From positions 1-5,074 of the forward strand of contig JAVKSM010000159.1 in the NCBI GenBank assembly GCA_039583705.1: DNA of 5,074 nucleotides, given 5' to 3'. Numbering within the stretch: position 1 is the stretch's first letter; every line of letters begins with the position of its first letter. Positions 1 through 5,074 of this stretch are shown here, in pieces. This DNA is from JAVKSM01 sp039583705. Its GTDB lineage: Bacteria; Actinomycetota; Actinomycetes; Mycobacteriales; Pseudonocardiaceae. A program made the translations under genes and the position numbers. Below the pieces are notes generated by a model, which searched no databases, had not been told where the DNA came from, and worked only from the letters and a program-made list of their open reading frames with translations.

Positions 1-69
1 TACATCAGCGTCAACGCCACGTTCCTCGGGGAGATGGCGCCGGTCGTCGAGTTGCTCACCGGAAGGTGA
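1..69 (+). CDS. C-terminal fragment of an unrecognised plus-strand gene
   Basis: Frame 1 is open from the left edge to a TGA at 67-69. It encodes 22 residues beginning YISVNATFLGE and ending VVELLTGR. The start and most of the protein lie outside the window. The codons favour G or C at the third position, as expected for a real gene in this genome, and a gene converging on the operon fits the layout. The stop lies 38 bases from the stop of the CrtA-like gene on the other strand. I do not recognise the family, and 22 residues are too few to assign a function. The frame could be open by chance, but a stop followed within four bases by a hairpin supports a true gene end. Confidence 0.5.
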   Translation, partial: YISVNATFLGEMAPVVELLTGR

Positions 70-72
70 CCA

Positions 73-99
73 GACTGCGGTCACGCGCTCACCGCGGTC
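73..99. terminator. Hairpin between convergent genes, candidate terminator
   Basis: Bases 73-81 (gactgcggt) pair with 91-99 (accgcggtc), giving a 9-bp stem around a 9-base loop. As plus-strand RNA all nine pairs form, one of them a U-G wobble (76 with 96). As minus-strand RNA that pair becomes an A-C mismatch, so the stem is weaker. It starts 3 bases after the stop of the left-edge gene and 8 bases past the stop of the CrtA-like gene. There is no T-tract, so it is not a classic intrinsic terminator, although actinobacterial terminators often lack a strong one. Its place in the only intergenic gap of the window supports the call. Confidence 0.5.
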
Positions 100-107
100 C
101 TGACGCA

Positions 108-803
108 TCAGCGTGCCAGAGGGTTGCGGCCGTCCCAGGTGCCGGTGGCGCCGACCGGCTGGAACCGGGCGAAGAGCTCCTCGCCGTACCAGCCCTGCTC
201 CCGGGTGCGACGGACGACCTCCGCGTGCCGGGGGTGCCGGTAGGCGAAGGACGACAGGGTCGCCGCGTCGCGCCACAGGCTGAACGTCGCCTGCCGGCCC
301 ACCGGCGCCTCCCCCATCCCGACCACGGCGAGCAGCCCGTCGGCGGTGTTGACCTCGGCGCTGACCGGCCGGGCGGCCCGGGCGAACCGCCCCCAGTGCC
401 GGAGCTTGACCTCGGCCCGGGTGAGCACCGCGACCGGGCCGCCGGGCGTCCCCCGCATCAGCCCGTCCAGGACGTCGCAACCCTGCCAGCGGCCGTGCCC
501 TCCCAGCAGGCGCAGCCGCACGTGCCACGACTCGACCGCCTTCGCGCGCCGCCGCGCGAAGGCGGTCAGGGCGAGGAAGTCCGCCAACGCATCCGGTTCC
601 TCCCAGACCGCGAACAGTGCGGTGCGCGCAGCGGAGATGCCACCGACCGAGGTCGACGAGCCGCGCCCGGTGCCCAGCACCTGGAAGAACCGCAACCCGT
701 CCACCCGGGACAGCCGCCATCGGTCGCCGACGAGGCGGCCCAGCGCCACCGGCGCCCGCCATGCGGGTTCCCTGAGCAGGTGGAAAGAGGCCAGCCGGGA
801 CAC
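108..803 (-). CDS. CrtA-like (spheroidene monooxygenase-like) protein
   Basis: The 231-residue product resembles the spheroidene monooxygenase (CrtA) family, known from purple bacteria as heme oxygenases that form ketocarotenoids and found widely in actinobacteria with unknown substrates. Seen here are the N-terminal FHLLREP (7-13), GLRFFQVLGTGRG (36-48), FAVWEEPDAL (64-73), GGHGRWQG (101-108), PVAVLTRAEV (123-132), the block around GMGEAP and QATFSLW (162-177), FAYRH (186-190), and WYGEELFARFQP with GTWDGR (205-226). The length fits the family. The GTG at 801-803 is chosen because it puts the FHL motif near the N-terminus and follows the egtD stop by 8 bases. The Shine-Dalgarno sequence is weak, so translation may depend on coupling to egtD. 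It is the last gene of the operon and occupies the position of egtE in mycobacteria. No signal peptide or membrane segment is visible. The family call is from memory of motifs; the substrate is unknown, and I do not assign the symbol crtA. Confidence 0.82.
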   Translation of the reverse strand: MSRLASFHLLREPAWRAPVALGRLVGDRWRLSRVDGLRFFQVLGTGRGSSTSVGGISAARTALFAVWEEPDALADFLALTAFARRRAKAVESWHVRLRLLGGHGRWQGCDVLDGLMRGTPGGPVAVLTRAEVKLRHWGRFARAARPVSAEVNTADGLLAVVGMGEAPVGRQATFSLWRDAATLSSFAYRHPRHAEVVRRTREQGWYGEELFARFQPVGATGTWDGRNPLAR

Positions 804-811
804 CTGTCGAT

Positions 812-1795
812 CTAACCGCGCGTCGGCGCCGTCACCGTGGCGAGGCACACCGCGAACCGCTCGCCCGTGTCGGTCCACCACTCGTCGAGCCGGAAGCCGG
901 CTGCCGCGAGCTCGCTCTCCAACCCGGCCCGGCGGAACTTCGCGGACACTTCGGTCCGCAGCTCCTCGCCGGGGGCGAACTCGACGACGAGGCCGACGAC
1001 GGGCAGCCGCACCGTCATCGCCCGCCGCGCCCGCAGCCGCATCTCGATCCACTCCGCGTCGGCGTCCCACACCGCGACGTGGGAGAAGGCGGCGAGGTCG
1101 AAGTCAGCGCCGAGCTCCCGGTTGAGCACCCGCAGCACGTTGCGGTTGAACTCCGCGGTCACCCCGGCGACGTCGTCGTAGGCGCGCACCAGGGTCGACG
1201 GGTCCTTGACGAGGTCGGCGCCCAGCAGCAGCCACTCCCCCGGTTCCAGGGCGTCCGCGACCGCGGCCAGGAACTCGGCGCGCTCGGGCGGCAGCAGGTT
1301 GCCGATCGTGCCGCCGAGGAAGGCCACCATCCGCCGCCCGCCGACCGGCAGCAGATCCAGGTGGCGGGTGAAGTCCCCGACGACGCCGCGTACCTCCAGG
1401 TCGGGGTAGTCGGCCAGGATCGCCGTCGCCGCCTCCCGCAGCGCCGGCTCGGAGACGTCCAGGGGCACGTAGCGGCGCAGCGTGCCGGCCTCGTCCATGG
1501 CGTCGAGCAGCAGCCGGGTCTTCTCCGAGGACCCCGAGCCCAGCTCGACGAGGGTGTCGGCGGCGGCGCGGGCGATGTCGGCGGCGTGCGCGGCGAGCAC
1601 CTCCCGCTCGGCGCGGAACGGGTAGTACTCGGGCAGCTCGGTGATCCGCTCGAACAGCTCACTGCCCCGTGCGTCGTAGAACCACTTGGGCGGCAGCCAC
1701 TTGGGTTCGGCACACAGCCCGGCGCGGACGTCGCTGCGCAGCGCAGCGCTGGCGTCGTCGTCGGTGAGGTGAACCTCGAGCACGGGAACGGTCAT
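812..1795 (-). CDS. egtD: L-histidine N-alpha-methyltransferase EgtD
   Basis: EgtD uses three S-adenosylmethionine molecules to turn L-histidine into hercynine, the committed step of ergothioneine synthesis in the cytosol (EC 2.1.1.44). The product has 327 residues, close to the roughly 320 of the mycobacterial enzyme. The SAM-binding motif ELGSGSSEKT is at 84-93, with D113 (PLDVSE) and D141-F142 (GDFTRH) as further cofactor contacts. The residues known to bind histidine in M. smegmatis EgtD are all matched: Y57 in LPEYYPF (Tyr56 there), N166 in GGTIGN, Y206 in RAYDD, M252, and E282 and S284 in TEVSAKF. The ATG at 1793-1795 overlaps the egtC TGA in an ATGA junction. AGGA at 1801-1804 and a stronger GAGGGA at 1806-1811 lie just upstream as possible ribosome sites. 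The ATG start gives the expected N-terminus; any extension further upstream would lie inside egtC in a shadow frame. The protein looks fully functional. Confidence 0.96.
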   Translation of the reverse strand: MTVPVLEVHLTDDDASAALRSDVRAGLCAEPKWLPPKWFYDARGSELFERITELPEYYPFRAEREVLAAHAADIARAAADTLVELGSGSSEKTRLLLDAMDEAGTLRRYVPLDVSEPALREAATAILADYPDLEVRGVVGDFTRHLDLLPVGGRRMVAFLGGTIGNLLPPERAEFLAAVADALEPGEWLLLGADLVKDPSTLVRAYDDVAGVTAEFNRNVLRVLNRELGADFDLAAFSHVAVWDADAEWIEMRLRARRAMTVRLPVVGLVVEFAPGEELRTEVSAKFRRAGLESELAAAGFRLDEWWTDTGERFAVCLATVTAPTRG

Positions 1796-2556
1796 CGGGT
1801 TCCTGTCCCTCGCAGCGACAGCGGACGGGTCGCCGCGCGGCCTCGGACGGCGGTGAGCAGGTGCCCGTCGGGCACCGCCACCCACCCCGGCAGCTCGTCG
1901 AGCGGCTCGGAGGCGACCGTGACGGCGTCCGGCTCGGTGCGCACCGACAGCGAGTGCGTCCAGGCCGTGGCGACGATCTGCTCACCATCGGTGAGCAGCA
2001 GGTTGAGCCGTGACCCGGGGGCCGCGGCGGCGACTGCGCCCAGCACCGCGGCCACGGCGTCGGCCGCGTCGGCGCCGGCCCGCAGCCGGTGCTGCAGCAA
2101 TGCCCACAGCAGGGCGGCGTCGGTGGCGGCGTCCAGGGTGAGCAGATCGGTCACCGGGAGCTCGGCTGCCAGGGCCGCGACCGACCCCGGCCAGCCGGTC
2201 ACCCGGCCGTTGAGGCTGAACAGCCAGCGGCCGCCGGTGAACGGGGCGCACGCGGTCGTCATTACCGGCATGCCGACACTCGCCGAGCGGACCGCGGCCA
2301 GCACCGCCCCGGAATCCGTGGTCGCGGCCAGCGCCGGGAACGACGCATCGGTCCACATCGGCCGGTCGGTGCGGTAGCGCACCGGTTCGCGCCGACCCGG
2401 GACGTACCAGCCGGCGCCGAACCCGTCGGCGTTGACCATGCCACCGCCCCGCATGTCCAGCGGCGCCCAGCTCTGCCGCAGCAGCGAGTGCGCCGGCTCC
2501 AGCAGCAGCGCCGCCAGCGGGACCGGCGGGCCGAGGTAGGCCAGGTGCCGGCACAC
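1792..2556 (-). CDS. egtC: Gamma-glutamyl hercynylcysteine S-oxide hydrolase EgtC
   Basis: EgtC is a class II glutamine-amidotransferase-fold hydrolase that removes glutamate from gamma-glutamyl-hercynylcysteine sulfoxide (EC 3.5.1.118). The product has 254 residues. The start is fixed by chemistry: GTG at 2554-2556 is followed directly by TGC, so Met removal exposes Cys2, the N-terminal nucleophile (MCRHLAYLG). Other family features are NADGFGAGWY (42-51), RSAS (90-93), APF (104-106), FSLNGRV (113-119, oxyanion Asn116-Gly117), a TDAALLW helix (145-151), LNLLLTDG (184-191) and ASEPLDELPGW (215-225). It begins 2 bases after the egtB stop, with GGTGGG at 2563-2568 as a modest ribosome site, and its TGA overlaps the egtD ATG. 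It is somewhat longer than the mycobacterial protein as I recall it, mainly through an Ala-rich stretch (about 160-180) and an Arg-rich C-terminal tail. The larger open frame upstream of this start is a shadow of egtB. Confidence 0.94.
   Translation of the reverse strand: MCRHLAYLGPPVPLAALLLEPAHSLLRQSWAPLDMRGGGMVNADGFGAGWYVPGRREPVRYRTDRPMWTDASFPALAATTDSGAVLAAVRSASVGMPVMTTACAPFTGGRWLFSLNGRVTGWPGSVAALAAELPVTDLLTLDAATDAALLWALLQHRLRAGADAADAVAAVLGAVAAAAPGSRLNLLLTDGEQIVATAWTHSLSVRTEPDAVTVASEPLDELPGWVAVPDGHLLTAVRGRAATRPLSLRGTGTR
1801..1811 (-). promoter_or_regulatory. Ribosome binding site region of egtD
   Basis: The minus strand reads GAGGGACAGGA here. GAGGGA (1806-1811) lies 10 bases and AGGA (1801-1804) 5 bases before the ATG at 1793-1795. 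Both lie within the last codons of egtC, in keeping with coupled translation across the ATGA overlap. Confidence 0.55.
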
Positions 2557-2558
2557 GC

Positions 2559-3950
2559 TCAGCCCACCGGTCCCGTCGCGCACTCCTGGACAGCGCCGCA
2601 CTCCTGCTCCTGCGCAGTGGCGTCCCGGGCGCACCGGAACCCGGCGAAGATCTGCCGGCGGATGGGGTGGTCCCAGTTTCGGAAGCTGCCCCGGACGGCG
2701 GTCGGGTCGGTGCCGAAGGAGCCGCCACGCAGCACGCGGTAGTCGCCGCCGAAGAACACCTCGGAGTACTCCCGGTACGGGAAGGCGCTGAAGCCGGGGT
2801 AGGGCGCCCACCCGGAGGAGGTCCACTCCCATACGTCGCCGATGAGCTGGTACACGCCGAGCGGGGACGCACCGGCCGGGTAGGCACCCACCGGCGCCGG
2901 CTGCAGGTGCCGCTGGCCGAGGTTGGCGTGCTCGGGGGTGGGGTCGGCGTCGCCCCACGGGTAGCGGCGGGAGCGGCCGGTCGCCGGGTCGTGGCGCGCC
3001 GCCTTCTCCCACTCCGCCTCGGTCGGCAGCCGCTTGCCTGCCCAGCGGGCGTAGGCGTCGGCCTCGTGGGCACACACGTGCACCACCGGCTCGTCGGGCG
3101 GCACCGGCTCCGTGACCCCGAAGCGGGTGCGCCACCAACTGCCGTCGGCGTCGCGCTCCCAGAACTGCGGCGCGGACAGCCGGGCCCGCTGGCGGTGCCG
3201 CCAGCCCGGCTCGCTCCACCACCGCGGCTGCTCGTAGCCGCCGGCCTCGACGAACTCGCGGTAGGCGGCGTTGGTGACCGGCGTGGCGTCGATGACGAAC
3301 GCCGCGACGTCAATCGGGTGCGCCGGGCGCTCGTTGTCCAGCGCCCACGGCTCGGTGGAGGTCCCCATGGTGAACGCGCCCCCGGGGACGAGGACCTCGG
3401 CGGGCAGGCCAGACGGGTTCGGCGCCGGTGGCTCCGGTGGCTCCGGTGGCGGCGGGGCGTGCAGCACGGGCGCACCCACCCGGAGCTGGTGGGTGGCCAG
3501 CATCGTCTCGTCGTGCTGCTGCTCGTGCTGCACGATCATGCCGAAGGCGAAGCCCTGCTCGACGAGCCGCCGGCCTCGCAGCGGCGAGCGCTCCAGGGCG
3601 TCCAACGCCTTCTCTCGCACGGTGGCGACGTAGCTGCGGGTTTCCTTCGGACCGAGCAACGGCAGCGCGGGCCGGTCCCGGCGCGGGTGTTGGAAGGCGT
3701 CGTAGAGCGAGTCGATGTCGGTCCGCACCGGCTCCCGGCCGCCGACGTCGCGGACCAGCCACTGCTCCTCCTGGTTCCCGACGTGGGCGAGGTCCCAGAC
3801 CAGCGGCGACATCAACGGGGAATGCTGGTGGACGAGGTCGGCGTCGTCGACCGAGTCGGTGAGCAGCGCGCTTCGGGCGCGGGCGCGCTCCAACTGAGCA
3901 GCCAGCAGCGCCCGAAGCGGTTCCTGATCCATCGTCGTCAGGTCGCTCAC
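2559..3950 (-). CDS. egtB: Hercynine oxygenase (sulfoxide synthase) EgtB
   Basis: EgtB is a nonheme-iron enzyme that uses O2 to join gamma-glutamylcysteine to C2 of the hercynine imidazole, forming the sulfoxide (EC 1.14.99.50). The product has 463 residues. The N-terminal DinB-type domain carries the expected iron triad: H56 in WDLAHVGNQEE and H142/H146 in MIVQHEQQHDETM (HX3HXE). A Pro-rich linker (165-178) leads to the FGE-sulfatase (formylglycine-generating-enzyme-like) domain from about 184 to 443, with VPGGAFTMGT (188-197), RLPTEAEWEKAAR (307-319), YPWGDADP (330-337), GDVWEWTSSGW (371-381), YRVLRGGSF (404-412) and FRNWDHPIRRQIFAGFRCA (423-441). D427 and R431 match the Asp/Arg pair that binds gamma-glutamylcysteine in the mycobacterial enzyme, and HPR at 88-90 fits the N-terminal Arg contact. 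The catalytic Tyr should lie near 384-395 (Y392 or Y395), but I could not place it exactly. The GTG at 3948-3950 overlaps the egtA TGA and has a perfect GGAGGA site 8 bases upstream. An alternative ATG at 3930-3932 would remove only six residues. A 20-residue tail with two QEC units follows the domain. Confidence 0.97.
   Translation of the reverse strand: MSDLTTMDQEPLRALLAAQLERARARSALLTDSVDDADLVHQHSPLMSPLVWDLAHVGNQEEQWLVRDVGGREPVRTDIDSLYDAFQHPRRDRPALPLLGPKETRSYVATVREKALDALERSPLRGRRLVEQGFAFGMIVQHEQQHDETMLATHQLRVGAPVLHAPPPPEPPEPPAPNPSGLPAEVLVPGGAFTMGTSTEPWALDNERPAHPIDVAAFVIDATPVTNAAYREFVEAGGYEQPRWWSEPGWRHRQRARLSAPQFWERDADGSWWRTRFGVTEPVPPDEPVVHVCAHEADAYARWAGKRLPTEAEWEKAARHDPATGRSRRYPWGDADPTPEHANLGQRHLQPAPVGAYPAGASPLGVYQLIGDVWEWTSSGWAPYPGFSAFPYREYSEVFFGGDYRVLRGGSFGTDPTAVRGSFRNWDHPIRRQIFAGFRCARDATAQEQECGAVQECATGPVG
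2563..2568 (-). promoter_or_regulatory. Weak ribosome binding site of egtC
   Basis: The minus strand reads GGTGGG, 6 bases before the GTG at 2554-2556 and inside the last codons of egtB. The match is partial. With the egtB stop only 2 bases from the start, ribosome re-initiation may contribute. Confidence 0.4.
2579..2606. repeat. Short direct repeat in the egtB 3' end
   Basis: The 10 bases cgcactcctg occur at 2579-2588 and 2597-2606, exactly 18 bases (six codons) apart. They encode the twice-occurring Gln-Glu-Cys in the EgtB tail (QECGAVQECATG, residues 449-460). This looks like a small in-frame duplication beyond the folded domain. Confidence 0.75.
3426..3452. repeat. 9-bp tandem repeat coding for the EgtB Pro-rich linker
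   Basis: On the plus strand the unit cggtggctc occurs at 3426-3434 and again at 3435-3443. A third copy at 3444-3452 differs in its last two bases changed to gg. On the coding strand each unit reads Pro-Pro-Glu (the outer one Pro-Pro-Ala). The repeat forms the hinge between the iron-binding and FGE-sulfatase domains. Such a repeat can gain or lose units in frame by slippage. Confidence 0.85.
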
Positions 3951-5074
3951 CGGCGCTGTCCTCCGCGGTGGGGATGGGGTACCAGACGGGACGGCGTGCC
4001 TGGTGCGCGGCCGTCGGTGAGGCGGGCGGGGTCGTCGGCGGGGCAGCGTCCGCGGAGCACCCGCTGCTCGGTGATCCGCTCCAGCAGCCGGTGTACCCAC
4101 GGCGGTGCCGCGATGTCGGGCAGGGCGCGGCAGCCCAGCTCGAACACCCGCGCGGCGCACCGCGCCAGGACGCGGTCGGCGAGGCCGTGGCGGGCGGCCG
4201 TCGACCATCGGCCGCGGCCTGGTTCGCAGACCTCGATGGCACGCTCGGTACTACCGGAGGTGGCCAACAACGCGGCCAGCAACGCGACCGGCGCCGCCCA
4301 CTCGGCGACCGGCTGCGCGTCGAGGTAGCGCACCTCGATGTGCCCGTGCGGACGTACCGGCGGGAACAATGTGGTGAGGTGGTAGTCGAGGTCAGCGGTC
4401 GTCGGAGGAACCGGCAGCGCGCCGTCCGCCCAGTCGCCGAAGCTCAAGCCGGGCGGGGCGTCCCAGCGGCTGCCGGGGCGGCGCAGGCACAGCAGCGGGG
4501 TCTGCACGGCACGCCGCGCCCATGCCAGCGCGGGGTCTCCGCTCACCTGGACGGGCGGCGCGGTCCGCACCGGGTCCAGCGCCAGCCAACTCGCCATCCG
4601 GCTCGACTTCCACCCGGTGGACCGGCCGTGTACGACGGGCGAGTTCGCGAACGCGGCCAGCAGCACCGGGCCCAGCAGGTGCAAGGCGGTCCAGCGGGTG
4701 GCGACGTCCGCACCGGCGCCGGCATCGACGCACACCTGCACCGCGGCGGTGGAGCACATCATGATGCGACCGTATGGTCCGACCCGGTCGAAGGCGGTCT
4801 CCATCGCTTGGTATCGGGGCAGGTCGAGGATCCTGCGGGGCGGTCGGAGAGGGTCCGCGGCGCGGTCCAACGGTCGCAGACCGGCGGCGGAGAGGCGCTG
4901 GTACAGGGTGGCCACGTCCGCCGAGACGGTGTCCACCAGGTCGGCCACCGAGGCGAGCGGAGGGCTGGCGATCTCGACCTGACCGCCGGGCTCGACCGTG
5001 ACGGTGGAGCCCCGGGGCAGTGGCCGGGAAGCTGAGCCGGGGAGCAGGGAAGACGGGGTATGGGGGCCGAGGGC
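3947..5074 (-). CDS. egtA: Glutamate-cysteine ligase EgtA, N-terminus cut by window edge
   Basis: EgtA uses ATP to form gamma-glutamylcysteine from glutamate and cysteine (EC 6.3.2.2), the sulfur donor for EgtB. The frame stays open to the right edge, giving 375 visible residues; about 50 seem to be missing compared with the usual 420 or so. Numbering from the first visible residue, motifs are VTVEPGGQVEIASPP (25-39, substrate-binding segment), GRIMMCSTAAVQVCVDAG (102-119), FANSPVVHGRSTGWKSSR (142-159), FGDWADG (212-218) and FPPVRPHGHIEVRYLDAQP (237-255). All are typical of the EgtA branch of the GCS2 ligase family. The GTG at 4946-4948 starts the longest in-window open frame, but it lies downstream of the conserved VEPGGQVE segment, so it is not the true start. 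The family usually has Asn where VQVCVD has Cys (residue 115). It is the first visible gene of the operon; any promoter lies outside the window. Its TGA overlaps the egtB GTG in a GTGA junction. Confidence 0.94.
   Translation of the reverse strand, partial: ALGPHTPSSLLPGSASRPLPRGSTVTVEPGGQVEIASPPLASVADLVDTVSADVATLYQRLSAAGLRPLDRAADPLRPPRRILDLPRYQAMETAFDRVGPYGRIMMCSTAAVQVCVDAGAGADVATRWTALHLLGPVLLAAFANSPVVHGRSTGWKSSRMASWLALDPVRTAPPVQVSGDPALAWARRAVQTPLLCLRRPGSRWDAPPGLSFGDWADGALPVPPTTADLDYHLTTLFPPVRPHGHIEVRYLDAQPVAEWAAPVALLAALLATSGSTERAIEVCEPGRGRWSTAARHGLADRVLARCAARVFELGCRALPDIAAPPWVHRLLERITEQRVLRGRCPADDPARLTDGRAPGTPSRLVPHPHRGGQRR
3959..3964 (-). promoter_or_regulatory. Ribosome binding site of egtB
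   Basis: The minus strand reads GGAGGA, a near-perfect Shine-Dalgarno sequence, 8 bases before the GTG at 3948-3950. It lies inside the last codons of egtA. It decides the egtB start in favour of this GTG, and against the much longer open frame that continues rightward to 4208. Confidence 0.8.

Noticed and set aside
804..1070. An extension of the CrtA-like protein into egtD
   Set aside because: The extra residues are Arg-rich shadow sequence of egtD, and the family motif FHL is expected near the N-terminus.
1079..2377. A 432-codon plus-strand open frame opposite egtD and egtC
   Set aside because: It has low-complexity composition and no family motif, and it spans the junction of two well-supported genes on the other strand.
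2557..3222. An extension of EgtC upstream of the GTG at 2556
   Set aside because: The nucleophile Cys must be residue 2 for N-terminal activation, and the extension lies wholly inside egtB.
3951..4208. An 86-residue N-terminal extension of EgtB upstream of the GTG at 3950
   Set aside because: It would overlap the conserved C-terminal part of egtA in another frame and has an Arg/Pro-rich shadow composition. The GTG at 3948-3950 has an excellent ribosome site and gives the normal EgtB N-terminus.
2667..4328. A 553-codon plus-strand open frame opposite egtB and egtA
   Set aside because: It is antisense to two proteins with clear family motifs. Its translation is rich in Arg, Gly, Val and Gln with no recognisable domain, as expected from the complementary strand of high-GC codons.
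1..5074. tRNA, rRNA, CRISPR array, insertion sequence or attachment site
   Set aside because: No cloverleaf, no spaced identical repeats, no transposase-like protein and no long inverted repeats were seen; almost every base is in a conserved gene.

Overview
The window is very GC-rich DNA with dense coding, GTG starts and overlapping genes. This suggests an actinobacterium; the sequence does not fix the genus. Nearly all of it is one minus-strand operon for ergothioneine (EGT) biosynthesis, followed by a gene of the CrtA (spheroidene monooxygenase-like) family.

Layout in transcription order (minus strand, right to left): egtA (5074 to 3947, its start lies beyond the right edge), egtB (3950 to 2559), egtC (2556 to 1792), egtD (1795 to 812) and a crtA-like gene (803 to 108). 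The junctions are tight: a 4-base GTGA overlap for egtA/egtB, a 2-base gap for egtB/egtC, a 4-base ATGA overlap for egtC/egtD, and an 8-base gap for egtD/crtA-like. This implies one transcript with translational coupling. The promoter must lie upstream of egtA, outside the window. On the left, bases 1-69 are the tail of an unrecognised plus-strand gene that converges on the operon. The 38-base gap between them holds a hairpin that could terminate transcription from one or both sides.

Pathway: EgtA joins glutamate and cysteine to make gamma-glutamylcysteine. EgtD trimethylates histidine to hercynine. EgtB couples the two, using O2 and iron, to form the hercynyl-gamma-glutamylcysteine sulfoxide. 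EgtC removes the glutamate. The last step, C-S cleavage by the PLP enzyme EgtE, has no gene in the window. The position where mycobacteria carry egtE holds the CrtA-like oxygenase instead. This is the most interesting feature here: either EgtE is encoded elsewhere, or the oxygenase is an accessory or unrelated passenger gene. The four Egt proteins keep most of the diagnostic active-site residues that can be placed by eye. One possible exception is an Asn-to-Cys change in a conserved EgtA motif.
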